DNA from: Siphonodentalium dalli
Lineage: Eukaryota; Mollusca; Scaphopoda; Gadilida; Siphonodentaliidae
DNA: 64,000 bases
Assembly (NCBI GenBank): GCA_032622095.1
Contig: CP136067.1
Coordinates: forward strand, 132,373,990 to 132,437,989
Reading direction: 5' to 3'
In this document: piece by piece, positions 37,701-48,923 of the stretch
Layout of the letters: every line of letters starts with the position of its first letter
How positions within the stretch are numbered: position 1 is the first letter of the stretch
Translations under genes and position numbers: made by a program
Notes under the pieces: generated by a model
What the model was told of the DNA's origin: nothing
Databases searched by the model: none
The model's input: the letters and a program-made list of their open reading frames with translations, nothing else

Positions 37701-40700
37701 GATAACTTCTTTTGGAGTTGGAAATACAGCGGGTCGACTGATCATCGGGTTATTGACTAGCATGAAGAGGGTTGATAATATCCATGTGTATACTGCCGAA
37801 ATGGGCGTGGCAGGCGTCATTATCGTGACGTTTTTCTTATACAGCGATACATACCTAGGTCACGTGATATTCTCTGGAGTTCTGGGATTGTGCGTCGGTG
37901 GGTTAAATGTACAGTTCCCACCTATTATTATAGAACTGGTCGGAATACATTATTTTGCCACTGGATTCGGCGTCGTATTCTCTATAATGGGAGTCATGTA
38001 CTTAGTTATTCCTCCGCTAATAGGTGAGTGTGTTACCTTTAACCCTTTCATTACTGGGGGTGTGCTGGTGCAGCATTACAAATCACGTGCCAGTGCATTT
38101 TCTTATATATTGGTGTCTCGCATCGCTTCTAATTCTAATTGTATATGTTTCCCTTCTGGGAAAGAAACCTCGGATCATGTCGTATATTATATTAATAATT
38201 CCCTGTATCTCATTACTCCTTATGAATATGAATTTATTAGGGAGACTCGCATAATACAAGATAAATGGATAAATAGTGTAGGGCACTTTGCCCGTGTATT
38301 CTCTTATATATGCGAGGCTCCCTATGCATTGGCACATATTTTTCGCAAAATTTCAGGAAGATACAAGATAAAATATGCTTATTGCAATACGTATCCACGG
38401 GGAGTTGCACAATGCTGATGATGAATAAATAGATTGCATATATGATATGAATGTACAATCCATAAATGTATAATTATTTATATACATATTGGAGTATCGT
38501 ATTGTCACTATCAATTTTCGCTTCTAATTATAACTGTATGTTTCCCTTTTTGGCAAAGAATCCTCAAATGCATTCTCTTATATATGCGAGTCGACCATAG
38601 GTTGCCTCGCATGTATACGAGAATGCATTGGCCTATTATTTCTTATAATTGTTAAAGAATGTAAGAAAACAAAAATAAAACAAATTATAAAAATTTCTTA
38701 AAGAATGTAAGAAATAATGATAAAAAATGATAAACATTGTTAACCAACTTGAATAAGACAACATGATAAAGATTGATAAAGAAGGTAAGAAAACATGATA
38801 AAAAATTATAAAATTATTAAAGAATATAAGAAAAAAATGATAACATTGTTAAAGAATATAAGAACAAATTATAACAATTGTTATTGGTATAGTTTTCTCA
38901 AAACATATCTATACGCCGAAAAGTTGCGAATAAATTACATGTAGTCGAGATAGCGCTGAAAACGTCTTTTGATTCATATATTTGCTAATAAATTCGAGAT
39001 CGTTCGTTTCTGCCAGTTATTTTATTAAATGAGTGTACTCATTGCATCTGCATGGGGCCTCGGTGGCTCAATCGGTTAGGGGTACAACTCCAAGCCGTTT
39101 CGCCCTTCAACGCTGGCGATTAGGGTTCAAATCCACATGTTTCCATCGTGGAGTTTGTAACTCGAAATCGTTATCTGGTGGAGTTACCAGTTACTCGCCG
39201 ATGGCCGATGGTTTGCCGCACATGGTTGACGAGTTTATCAGCCATTGAAATCACTGTTTGATTAGTCGCAAGTGTGCCGATTTCCTCCACCACTATAGCT
39301 AAAACTGGCAATGTCGTGATATGGCCTTAGTTGCTAAAGCGACAATAAACCACAATCAATCAATCAATCAATCATTGCACCTGCATACCATGGGAAGAAC
39401 ATTTATAACTGTCGTCGCTCTGAAACGATTATGGTAACGCAAACTTTTCTGAGCCACAAATAATTGCACATCTCGAGAAATAACAAACTTCAAAAATCGA
39501 TATCTGATCACTATGAACTTTGTTGTGTGGATTCCTCGACTCAAATCAAATATTTTTTCCCCCGAAGCTAAATAAATAGTAATTTAGGAGTGTTAATTCG
39601 GTTAACCCTTTACCCAACAGAACGGCCCTGTGCCAATGTATTCTCTTATATATGCGAGTCGACCATAGGTCGCCTCGCATATATAAGAGAATGCATTGGT
39701 TAACACATTAAAAATTATAAAAATTGTTAAAGAATGTAAGAAAAAATGGTAAAAAGTGTTAATTTTTTTTTTTTTTAGGCCAATTCATTGGTCGACTCGC
39801 ATATATAATAGAATGCATTAGCACAGGGCAAAACTGTAACTATCACAATGTGGTCAAGGAGCCGGTTCCAATGATATCCATATTTGTATGGTTCTATTAA
39901 GACAGACCGAAGATATTTTAGGCTGTTGAAGCTTTATTTGGCCGGTTTTGGTCGTTTTTTTGGGTAAAGGGTTAATGCATCTTTAAGAACTTGATAGTAA
40001 CGTCGACCCACCAATTCCATTTCAGGCCTGCTGATCGACGCAGGTGGGAACTACCAACAAGCATACGTGGCACTGGGTACGTATGGGTTCTCAATTTATT
40101 CCCATCATCATGCGCGGAATAGGTTCATTTTCCAGAATATTTTGGTATGTGCAATGTCTTGTTGATCGTCACCATGTTCGCTTTTCATTGTCCTATATTT
40201 AGTAATGAGAGTCGTGCCTATAATTAATGCCCTATAAGGAGCTAAGAGAATCGTGCCTATAATGCCATGTATATATGTACATATACATGTACATACATGT
40301 ATAATGTCATACACGTGGTTCAGATAATTGTGCATATAATACCCTATATGCAGTTCAGAGAATAGTGCCGATAATGTCCTATATGCAGTTCAGAGAATAG
40401 TGCCTATAATGCCCTATACACGTATAATTGTTCAGAGAATCGTGTCTATAATGCCCTCAGACTATATGCAGTTCAGAGAATCGTGTTTATAATGCCAAAA
40501 TGTATTTCAGAGAATCGTGCCTAAAATGCCCATATGTAGTTCAGAGAATCGGCCATTAATGCCCCATATGCAGTCCAGATAATCGTGTTTATAATGCCAA
40601 AATGTATTTCAGAGAATCGTGCCTAAAATGCCCATATGTCGTTCAGAGAATCGGCCTTTAATGCCCCATATGCAGTCCAGAGAATCGTGTTTATAATGCC

Positions 40701-42091
40701 AAAATGTATTTCAGAGAATCGTGCCTAAAATGCCCATATGTCGTTCAGAGAATCGGCCTTTAATGCCCCATATGCAGTCCAGAGGATCGGCCTCTATGTA
40801 GTTAAGAGACTCGTGACTATTATGTAGTTTAGACATTATGTTTTCTGATATTTTACGATCGACCAATCCTTGAAATAGTGTGTCTGTCATTTGCAGAATG
40901 GGGTCCCCAGAGGGTGAATTTAGTGATGCTACCCCGCACAGCGGGCTAGCATAACCAAATTCACCCTATGGGGACCTCATTCTGCTTACACCTCAGCAGA
41001 ATGAGGTTCCCAGAGGGTGAATTTGGTGATGCTAGCCCGCTATGCCGGGTAGCATAACTAAATTCAACCTCTGGGGACCTCATTCTGCAAATGACAGACA
41101 CACTATTTCAAGGCTTGCGATCGACGTGGCTAGAATCGTCCCTAATATTACGTGAATGCTGCATTCTTCCTCCATATGACTGACTGGTTACGCCTATATG
41201 TACTATGTTGTGTCTCTGCCGACAGAATATGGCAGCAATACACGATTTCTGGCCATTTTCACCATTTTGAGGGGGGTAATTTACTACAACCTTCTGCTGC
41301 GCCATGGTCGTTGACAACAGCACACGAGTGCTTGGTTACATGATATAGCAATAGTCAGAGTATTATCTGTCTGACTTTTGACAGGAATTGTCTCAATAAA
41401 AGTTGAATTATCTCCCTTAGACTGACTTAGAAAAATCTTCATTTTAACAATTTTTTGGCCGAAATTGGCCGTTTTCGGTCCCATAGCTAACCACGACAGA
41501 GCGAATGTCAGTCTATAATCACTTTATGAGCTAATAGAGCCTAGATATATGTCAGATAAAATAAAAAAATAAAAAATTAGTTATCGTATCAAATTTGAAA
41601 TTTTGTCTTCCAAGTGCAGACGACTGTTTTCCGGTGGAGTACCACACAGAGCTGGCCGACATCAGATTCCAAAAACATACTTCGCATTCAAACATCATCC
41701 CATTTTGTATACTATGGTACCTTTATAACATAATTAAACCATCAAACCATTACGTCCAGACATAACAGAAGCCAAACTGACAGTAATAGCCCTTATATGC
41801 TTAAAATCCTATTTTTAGCCCTCCTACAAACCTATGAAATCGTGCATTGCTACATAATATTATATTTTCTGTTTAGGTTGTTTTCTGCTACTTGGCGCTC
41901 TATCGTCATATTTTTCGGCTCGCCTCAGGGATTCTGCCAATAGACGGGAATTGTGCGTTTCGTCTGAGAAGGAGTCACTGTACCGAAATGGATCTGAACG
42001 GACCAATGGACTCAGTGACAGTTCAATGAAGGACCCGATTGCTGTATTGGCCGCTTCAATGACAAGTCTGAACAGTGTACCGGTGTTATGA
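28590..42091 (+). CDS. SLC16-family monocarboxylate-transporter-like membrane protein, five exons, complete
   Basis: Joining 28590-28779, 31019-31162, 37241-38023, 40026-40076 and 41877-42091 gives 1383 nt, 460 residues plus TGA, with every intron GT-AG and phase 1. Seen: N-terminal DRGWAWVV at residues 6-13, matching the SLC16 signature before helix 1; the second signature, YFKKHR, at 129-134 around helix 5; about twelve hydrophobic segments; a short central loop near 165-195; and a polar C-terminal tail from about 405. SLC16 proteins are plasma-membrane major-facilitator carriers for monocarboxylates, aromatic amino acids, thyroid hormone or other solutes. In helix 8 the arginine is kept (R277), but the position where proton-coupled MCT1-4 carry aspartate reads N273. 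This fits the orphan MCT9/12/13/14-like group better than a lactate/proton carrier (inference), so no substrate is claimed. ATG 28590 is chosen because it directly precedes the signature; the frame upstream has no other ATG before a plausible acceptor. Confidence 0.9.
29818..30244. mobile_element. hAT-like double-hairpin MITE, copy a (SLC16 intron 1)
   Basis: TIRs CAAGCCTGCAAATAGCG and its complement; perfect 8-bp target duplication CATCCAAA at 29810-29817 and 30245-30252. Inside are two separate hairpins (about 29849-29938 and 30121-30216), each with arms GCAGAATGAGGTCCCC...GGGGACCTCATT(C/A)TGC, separated by ~180 bp of spacer. Confidence 0.85.
30421..31000. repeat. 180-bp tandem repeat, 3.2 copies, ending 18 bp before exon 2
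   Basis: Units start at 30421, 30601, 30781 and (partial) 30961, exactly 180 bp apart: ACATGATAGTGTATATCTTA ... GGGACCGAAG ... TTTCACTGGCTT. They are nearly identical. An ~85-bp inverted piece of the unit lies in intron 4 at about 41476-41560. Confidence 0.85.
31019..31162 (+). CDS. SLC16-like gene, exon 2
   Basis: Acceptor TTTCACAG/CT and donor GCAG/GTAATC bound 144 nt in phase 1-1. It encodes residues 64-112, including APIAGIIINNSNCR and GGVLTCVGYGLSYF, which match helices 2-3 of SLC16 proteins. It is too short to show as a free-standing ORF and is recognised from homology and phase. A 180-bp tandem array ends 18 bp before it and a hAT-like MITE begins 26 bp after it. Confidence 0.85.
31189..31442. 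mobile_element. hAT-like double-hairpin MITE, copy b (SLC16 intron 2)
   Basis: TIR CAAGCCTTGAAATAGGGTG and complement; 8-bp flanks GTTCGTAT (31181) and GTTCATAT (31443), 7 of 8 matching. Two hairpins back to back with only ~15 bp between, each with CCCGC/GCGGG at its tip. Begins 26 bp after the exon 2 donor. Confidence 0.85.
33149..35450. mobile_element. 2.3-kb foldback element, arms ~1.1 kb
   Basis: Sequence from TAGTCCAGTGCATTTATG (33150) through CGGCAAAAATCGGAAAAAGG, GATTAATATGTGCATCTATG and GGACTTAGCCAAATTTG returns inverted from about 34330 to 35450, ending CATAAATGCACTGGACTA. The arms meet near 34300 with little loop. The short frames in both arms are mirror shadows. Confidence 0.75.
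35678..36178. mobile_element. Tc1/mariner-like MITE
   Basis: Ends CAGTACCGGTCAAAAGAAG and the complement of CTGTACCAGTAAGAAGAAG, flanked by TA on both sides (35676, 36179). The interior repeats GCGCTCAATATCGCAATA motifs in both orientations. TIR form resembles Tc1 elements. Confidence 0.6.
37241..38023 (+). CDS. SLC16-like gene, exon 3 (main membrane core)
   Basis: Acceptor TTCTTCTGCAG/GG and donor CTAATAG/GTGAGT bound 783 nt in phase 1-1, residues 112-373. It encodes helices 4-11, the YFKKHR signature and the GNTAGR segment of helix 8. The open frame runs past the donor to 38418, but that extension is intron: it reads into a degraded palindromic repeat and loses all family similarity. Confidence 0.9.
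38024..38350. repeat. Diverged palindromic repeat at start of SLC16 intron 3
   Basis: Contains TTAACCCTTTCATTACTGG, TGCCAGTGCATTTTCTTATA and a later mirrored TATTCTCTTATATATGCGAG...GCATTGGCACA. Another diverged relative lies at 58018-58245. Both look like older versions of the piggyBac-like palindromic family. Confidence 0.5.
38574..38633. repeat. Solo palindromic hairpin module
   Basis: AATGCATTCTCTTATATATG, then a GCGAGTCGACC/GGTTGCCTCGC tip, then the inverted arm. This is the same module found in pairs at 39.6, 51.4, 60.0 and 62.7 kb, here alone and followed by ~250 bp of its A-rich spacer motif (TTAAAGAATGTAAGAAA) in expanded form. Confidence 0.65.
39052..39375 (+). mobile_element. tRNA-derived SINE with (AATC)n tail
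   Basis: Box A GGTGGCTCAATCGGTTAG and box B GGGTTCAAATCC are visible in the first 90 bp. The body ends ATATGGCCTTAGTTGCTAAA...CAATAAACCACAATC, with a (AATC)n tail. Lies in SLC16 intron 3. The frame at 39033-39248 is a shadow. Confidence 0.7.
39440..39600. repeat. Truncated copy (right part) of the GGTACTCAATC TIR family
   Basis: Carries the family landmarks AACTTCAAAAATCGATATCT, TGATCACT and CCCGAAGCTAAATAAATAGT. It ends at TTAATTCGG, where the piggyBac-like MITE begins, so the latter likely inserted near its end. Confidence 0.6.
39602..39975. mobile_element. piggyBac-like double-hairpin MITE, copy 1 (SLC16 intron 3)
   Basis: Bounded by TTAA on both sides with TIR CCCTTTACCCAACAG / TTGGGTAAAGGG, as in the piggyBac superfamily. 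Inside are two palindromes (39636-39700; a decayed one at 39776-39832) with arms AATGCATTCTCTTATATATG, separated by TTAAAGAATGTAAG spacer, then a ~140-bp unique right side. Ends 50 bp upstream of exon 4. Confidence 0.8.
40026..40076 (+). CDS. SLC16-like gene, micro-exon 4
   Basis: This 51-nt exon, phase 1-1, lies between TTCCATTTCAG/GC and CTGG/GTACGT. It encodes GLLIDAGGNYQQAYVAL, equivalent to the G-x-L-x-D-x-x-G-x-Y stretch between helices 11 and 12 of SLC16 proteins. Its acceptor is 50 bp downstream of a piggyBac-like MITE. Confidence 0.85.
40190..40830. repeat. Minisatellite in SLC16 intron 4
   Basis: Units of ~36-40 bp with TTCAGAGAATCGTG(C/T)(C/T)TATAATGCC. In the second half they form a ~110-bp higher-order repeat of three variants (AAAATGTATTTC, CCCATATGTCGT, CCCCATATGCAGTCC). 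Confidence 0.75.
40864..41117. mobile_element. hAT-like double-hairpin MITE, copy c (SLC16 intron 4)
   Basis: TIR CAATCCTTGAAATAGTGTG against CACACTATTTCAAGGCTTG; perfect 8-bp target duplication CGATCGAC at 40856-40863 and 41118-41125. Two adjacent hairpins built as in copy b. Confidence 0.85.
41877..42091 (+). CDS. SLC16-like gene, exon 5 (helix 12 and C-terminal tail)
   Basis: Acceptor TTTTCTGTTTAG/GT opens this terminal exon. It encodes the end of helix 12 (CFLLLGALSSYFSARL), then a hydrophilic cytosolic tail rich in Ser, Arg and Asn, and stops at TGA 42089-42091. No AATAAA was seen in the 150 bp after the stop, so the 3' UTR probably runs through the GA microsatellite or into the inverted-repeat element beyond it. 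Confidence 0.85.
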
Positions 42092-42159
42092 ACGCTGTGA
42101 GCGGGGTTTTCAATGTGGTCATGGCATTTTGACACTGAGCAAAATCAGTGTATGGCATG

Positions 42160-42175
42160 ATGAGAGAGAGAGAGA

Positions 42176-42222
<47 letters not shown>

Positions 42223-42232
42223 AGAGAGAGAT
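42160..42232. repeat. (GA)n microsatellite
   Basis: About 70 bp of nearly pure GA starting 70 bp past the SLC16 stop, probably in its 3' UTR. The Glu/Arg frame across it is an artefact. Confidence 0.9.
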
Positions 42233-42247
42233 TAATGACATGATAAT

Positions 42248-45200
42248 TACTCTAGTAGCTCATGGTGGTGTTGTATGCACTTGTATGTCCAGAGCAAAAC
42301 TCTTCACGAATCCACTAATTGAAGGTACACGAACAATATTTGGTTGGTGACACATTTCCCATTGAGGGCGAAATGGGTCAAATGGCCACGCCCCTTTTTG
42401 CGCGAAGTACTACCACCCGCCGTGACTATATCTCCAGAACCGTTGGACATAGGGGGTCGTGTGACCACTCAAAATGTGCGGAATGGCCACTTTATGGGGA
42501 GTTAGTAATACATGTTCATATCCAAAAGTCAATGGTTGTTAAGATAATTGACAAAAACCAAAACAAATCCATTTTTAAGGGCCTGAACCCCAAAATTTTG
42601 GGGTTCATCACTTTTATCTCAAAGCTGAGCCCCCAATTAGAATTTTATTGATCTATATCCATCGGTGCCACATATAGGTATAATTTCTGTACCATTATCG
42701 GATGGGATTGACCTTCAATGAGCTCTTGACCCTGAAAATCCACATTATGGGGGGTCAGTATTACATTTTATATCCAAAAGTCAATGTTTTTTAAGATAAT
42801 TGCCAAAAACCGATTTCAGCATGTTACGCACCACAAGTATACAATAACACCAAGGCCACATCATATGTATGACACGTTTTAAAGAACTATCCGCATTCTC
42901 TGATCGACTTAAGAGCACAATTGACCACACACAATGGGATTAGCTGGAAATTTCTGCTGATGATGTGTTGACCCCGACACACAACATGAGCTCTTCCCGA
43001 CTGAACATGTCTTGGAAACTGGTGTGCTTTACCAAAAATCAGGTAACAATTGTGTTCTAATCAACAGAAATCTACAGATTGAACAAAACAGGTTTTCAAA
43101 ATTTGTTATCAACATTTAACAGCTGATCTGATTTAAGTGACCAAGCTATGAAACATGCTAAACACTTTTACTAAATGGAATGACCAGCTGTTTGCTTCAT
43201 GCAGCAGCCATATGTTGCGATCTTAAAATGGGTATTGCATCTGGATATAGTAAAAACATGTTGTAATCAGATGAGAGATGACCATATATACCAGTATATA
43301 TTTCAGAAGTAATCAATTCTTCCAAAAGGACACCCCATCTCACAAAAAGTTTCAGGAAATGATGGAATCATCACTATTCAATCAATAGTAGAATGAGCCT
43401 TTGTCAGTCCCACATAAGTTGCAGCACTTGCAGGTTGGAGAAGATGAGGGTCTATAATTTCACTAACATAATTCTTCATAATACCTAATAGCCCTCATAA
43501 CTTACCATTTTAAAGATCTTTTCATTTTCAATACCACCCCAGGTTAAGTGGTCCTGCTAATTTTATATTATGCTGATGTGTACTGCTGGATTGCTATGAT
43601 GTTTGTAGGTCAAAGCGATTCTGTTAAGAAATAGTACCATCATTTTACCTAAAGTTGGTTATTTTTGCATTGTTTGGCTAATCCGAGCAATTTGTGCAAA
43701 AGTCAGTGTCTGTGTGAAACATTCGAGAACATATAACTTCAAAATATTTAATGTGTACGCTGATGTTTGGTAAACAACAGGAATAGTCATCTCAATTATG
43801 GCCAGTTTGTAAAAACCAGCACCCATTATTAAAATATTTCACAATATACATGTTTTTAATGTTTTCTACACATAGTGGCTTATCCTCGATTTGTTCAGAT
43901 CGCTTTGCTCTACCTGACTATCATACCAAATTTATTAGCATTACCACTAAACTTGGGATGAATACTGCCAAATGAATATATTGTGATATATAGGGCAGTG
44001 GGAAAATAATGGTTGAGTCTTTTCTAAATATAATTCTAGTAAAACATACACAATACCGTCTTGGTCTGATAAGACTCAGAGTCATGTTTATTTAGGAGTA
44101 TAGACATGAAGTCCACCAGTCTCATGAAAATTAAATGGGCTCTGCACTAGTAACATCTGGTCTCGTGGGACCCATTAATATTGACAAATGAAACACAAAT
44201 GAAAAATACATAGTAACTTTCCTCAAACATAGATTATAACCTGACAATCATTGTGTTAGAATCAGTGTACATATGTATATGTAGGCATGGCCATAGCATG
44301 TTTTTGAAATACTGCAGAGTGCAGACCATAAATTTCACTAGAATATACATGTAGTTACTGCATGTACATCACACACATAAGGCGACTGACACACATACAC
44401 GTACCTGCAGGGTTCACAATATTTGACATGTAAAGTATATATATATATCTCCTGTGCCTATAACACCAAACCAAATGGTTTACAGTACTTTTACTGACAT
44501 TTTTGGAGTGGCACATGTACAAACATAAAAAATAAAAGTCAATTTAAAGGGACGAAATGAAAAATAATTTGTGCAACTATAATGGAGATCTATATTGCAT
44601 TACAACATCCACAAATCTACAACATCCACAAATCTACAAAATCTACAAAAACATCTGACTATCATAGTCATTGGTAATGTGATCATTTTTCCTTGATAAG
44701 TTGAAACATGAGGGAGGATTGCATAGCATGGCTACCTGTAGAATGTAGATTTGTATGTATTTATATCTGCATATCAACTGATGCTTGTATTTTACTTCTA
44801 ACTCACTCTGAGCTCACAACGCAACAGGATTGCATTCGGAATTTCAAGCCCATAAAGCTAGACACTTTAGAATCAAGCTTGCCAAATAAATTTCAATGAA
44901 CCTCACATGTACTCACTCAGTTGAACACAAGGAACGATTGTCAAGTTGGAAAATATTCTGTATGTATGGAAGCCCTATATTTTTAATGTGTGGATTTATT
45001 ATAACTGGACTAAAATAATCGGAAGGATTATTTTAGTCTTTATTACTGGATACCACACCAATAATCAATAGACATGTATTTGTTAGTTTTGAACAGGACA
45101 ATATATTTTAATATTACTGCAACTGCATCTTTCTTATTACTTATTTTCTTACAAACTCCCAAATTTGAACGAGAAACAATTTAGGGCAAATATACATCTA

Positions 45201-46275
45201 CGTGTACATATACATATATCAGGATATAAATATAGGCAATCTGGCCAGGCTAGCCATTATTTGTTCTAAAATAAAGTACGTGTTAGGGAAATTGTAGAAT
45301 CTTTATACAGAATGGTGATGCAGCCAATCAAAATTGATGTGGGACTGATAAAGACACAACCTGCTCGACTACCGAATCATACTGATTGATCAAATTGTAG
45401 TAAGTCAACATTTACTAAACCTACTTGTGGGCTGAGTATAATTCAATTCAACATTAGCATACCATAAAAACACCCTGTTCTCCCATAAGTTTAAAGAAAA
45501 TAACACATTGAACTCATTTACAAGTATATTGCTAATGTGATATATGTAATTCCATTTATAACCATTTTGGCAGCCATCTCACATCAAAGGCCATGAAATC
45601 TAGATAACAAAAGATGAACTACATTCAAATTATATCACCAGGTAACCTTTTTGTATGAGTTTTAGGTTACTGATCAAATACCCCATAATTGATGATTTCC
45701 TCAACATCTTTGTTATTGTGAAAATGTCTGTTTTTCATTCTACGACCAATATATTCCATCCAAAAACCTTATTTTCAGGGTCAAGAGCTCCTTGAAGGTC
45801 AATCCCATCCGATAATGGTACAGAAAATATCAGAAATGATACCTGTATATGTGGCACCGATGGATATATATCAATAAAATTCTAATTGGGGACTCAGCTT
45901 TGAGATAAAACTGCTGAACCCCAAAATTGTGGGGTTCAGGCCCTTAAAAATGGATTTTTTTTGTTTTTTGTCAATTATCTTAAAAACCATTGACTTTTGG
46001 ATATGAACATGTATTACTGACTCCCCATAAAGTGGCCATTCCGCACATTTTGAGTGGTCACACGACCCCCTATGTCCAACGGTTCTGGAGATATAGTCAC
46101 GGCGGGTGGTAGTACTTCACGCAAAAAGGGGCGTGGCCATTTGACCCATTTCGCCCTCAATGGGAAATGTGTCACCAACCAAATATTGTTCGTGTACCTT
46201 CAATTAGTGCATTCGTGAAGAGTTTTGCTCTGGACATACAAGTGCATACAAAACCACCATGAGCTACTAGAGTAA
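42248..46275. mobile_element. 4-kb inverted-repeat element between the convergent genes
   Basis: Arms of ~510 bp (42248-42755 and 45774-46275) are inverted copies, from TTACTCTAGTAGCTCATGG through TTTGGTTGGTGACACATTTC and ATAGGGGGTCGTGTGACCAC to AGCTC(T/C)TTGACCCTGAAAA. The 3-kb interior shows no recognisable coding region. Family unknown. Confidence 0.75.
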
Positions 46276-47236
46276 ATAGAGACACGGACCGAAAACGAAA
46301 GTACAATCGAAATAAAAGTCCGAAATATCGTTCTCGTCAATGAATATATCAGAAAACTCGCAAACAAATGAAGACCAACGTAATTGATTAACTGTGTCAT
46401 AACAAAACTGGAAAAATGTAGTCCAGAGGTAGCGCTATTTCTATATAATTGGAAGAAAATGTACTGGCATAAACCTCCATGCAAAACTAATATTAAATTG
46501 AAAGTCTACCAGAGACACAATTATTGAGGACGCAGTTGGCTATTTTATATTCTTTATTAGCCTCCATCGAGGAGAGTATTGTATGTTCATATACGGATAT
46601 TATACAATTATAATTCGGATTCTTATTTCTTCGATTTTAAATGTTACGTGTCCAGGATAATACAAACATTTCTATGATTTAAAACTTATTGTCCCAACAT
46701 CCGGTTGTAACTAGCAATCTGATTGGCTACAACGCCACGTTTAAATCACCATGTCCCCCGTCACCCTTGACAGTGGGGTATAAGAGAACGTGCCCCAAAC
46801 ATCGGGGATATATATATGAGCACGTGAAACATCGGGGGTATATGAATGACCCTTGAACTGGCATTTTCCACCAATCGTGACGTGGCTCTCGCACGTACCC
46901 ACGATGTTGCCGAAGATAACTAATAATAACATGACCTGAGATTCAGGATTCTTTGCACTTTTATTTATACTACATATATTTAAATTTTGTGCTAAACTGC
47001 TCTGACGGCAGACTGTCTGGTCACCATTAGCATAATATAAGCTTCCGGCGAGCAAGGCCGGGTACCTTGTTTGCGAGTCCAAGCCACTGTGGCACCCCCA
47101 TTACTCAATCTGATCTGGATACCATAAAATAATTGCCATGCATCCATTTATGTGTTCTTGATTCATCACACAACATACGCCTGATATCCAGGATCATCCA
47201 TACGCACGTGTAACTTGTAACGTGAGTTACTATGGT
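46276..47236. other. Intergenic, nothing recognised
   Basis: The frame at 46741-47082 contains two short similar segments (ACATCGGGG(G)ATATAT) but no known domain. Confidence 0.4.
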
Positions 47237-47448
47237 ATATGCCCTATCACTAACTCGCGGCCATTTTGGATCCACCAGGTCCGGTTCCGTGGTTTTACAT
47301 AAAAGTCATGAATAATTCAAAATCTCCATAATATGGAAATGCTACTCCAAAACTTTCATCTGTAGCATGGAAACCAATGAACCGGGACTGGATCAATCTA
47401 TGAAACACGGAACGGGACCTGGTGGCCGCGAGTTAGTGATAGGGCATA
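47237..47448. mobile_element. Short TIR MITE
   Basis: Ends ATATGCCCTATCACTAACTC and its exact inverted copy. The similarity extends through GGCC and an ACCAGGTCC(G/C)GTTCCGTG block. Confidence 0.75.
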
Positions 47449-47852
47449 TTGCTATGGATTATTTATTGATATCGACCAATGACCAGTGAAACTTGTAGAT
47501 AATAGTCGGATATAGAGAAAGACAGACAACTCTATTGTTTTATAGAAGATAATCAAAATATTGGTTTATTCCCCTTTGCTATGTTCACAGTCGTAAAGCT
47601 AGAGGTTTGATACAAAACTTCTGAACGATTTGACCGCGTATGTGTATAGGCGTCATAGTCACTTGAGTCAAGTGACGTTCGTTGGCAATGACAACTCACG
47701 TTACAGGTACGTGTGTCTGATCCGGACAATTAGAGGCTCATACGTGTAACTGTGACGATTATTTGTGGATTTGCGGTGTCATTATTTGTCCTCGGTTTCG
47801 GTAAGTCTGAGTCATGTCATTTACTCCTGGTGTATAGCTAACCAGAAGCGCT

Positions 47853-48028
47853 TAGTAATTAGAGGTTATTACCAAGTCTTGGTTAGTTTGAAACCGGCCC
47901 AGACATCAGACCCAGGTAACTTCATATCAGCATGAGACCGAAGGTCGAAGACTGATATGAAATTACCGATGGCTGATATGTCTCTACCAACATCAAACTA
48001 ACCAAAGTATAACCTCATTATTAATTAG
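47853..48028. mobile_element. Short inverted-repeat MITE
   Basis: Arms TAATTAGAGGTTATTACC-like and AACCAAAGTATAACCTCATTA-like are inverted. The interior has CATATCAG...CTGATATG, which also pairs. Confidence 0.55.
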
Positions 48029-48198
48029 ATCAACTATATGGCAATTATACCATGACTATCATTTCATATATCAGTTCATTAGTGTCAATATACAGCAGGT
48101 AGAACAGAAATCGAAAATAATTACATCTTAAATAAGATATTGACGAGTTGAACTTGGTGTATGACTAAGCACGCACGTTATTATGTCCAAGTAGATTT

Positions 48199-48622
48199 TA
48201 AAGGTACTCAATCCGATCAGATACAACAACAACAACAACAACATTTCTTCAAAATACACTTTAGTTATCAGAATCGATTAATTGCAACAAACTATGGTAT
48301 CAAATTTCCCAAAACTTGTTATGTTTCAACATTTTGTTCAAGGAAATGTGGCCGTATATTATCACTTGAGTAATTACGAAATTTGGCCGTATTACCAGTT
48401 GTTTTTAGAATTATCCATCTTCATCCGCAATTTTGACCGAGATCACCCGTTTGACGGTGTGTTTCTGGGCCACAAATAATCGAAACAATAAACTTCAAAA
48501 ATAGATATCTGATCACTCTGAGCTTTGATGGGTGGGTTCCTCGACTCGAATAAAATATTCCCCCCCCCCCGAAGCCAAAGAAATAGTAATTTAGGAGCGT
48601 TAAATCAGATTGAGTACCTTTA
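48199..48622. mobile_element. TIR element, GGTACTCAATC family, copy 1
   Basis: Ends TAAAGGTACTCAATCCGATC and the inverted TCAGATTGAGTACCTTTA. Contains (CAA)n near the left end and a C-run near the right. No coding. Confidence 0.7.
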
Positions 48623-48799
48623 TCCATTTCCATTGAAATTACGGAGTAAGCACCAGTTTAGAAAATGTTATGAAACACTCGTCATTACTTCAAGTCAAAG
48701 TAGAAATTGTCGTCACATTGGAATATCACAGAGACTGCGTCCCCGAATGGCTGTTACGTTGGGTGTAAACAATATACTCTTCGCTTGGTGACGTCACAA

Positions 48800-48885
48800 C
48801 TGATATCAGCTGAGTTTGGTAGGTTATCAGCCGAATTTAGTGTGTTATCAGCCGAGTTTGGAGTGAAATCAGCCGATGTCGCAAG
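48800..48885. repeat. 21-bp tandem repeat, four units
   Basis: Units (G/A)TATCAGC(T/C)GAGTTTGG-like, 21 bp each. They give a seven-residue periodic open frame (LSAEFGV), probably chance. Confidence 0.55.
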
Positions 48886-48923
48886 GTAGCTCACGGCAAA
48901 AATATGATTTATAATTAACAATT

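Noticed and set aside
38024..38418. C-terminal extension of the SLC16-like exon 3 frame
   Set aside because: A strong GTGAGT donor ends the exon; beyond it the sequence is repeat DNA, while exons 4 and 5 supply the expected helix 12.
42075..42350. Glu/Arg repeat protein frame
   Set aside because: Translation of the (GA)n microsatellite.
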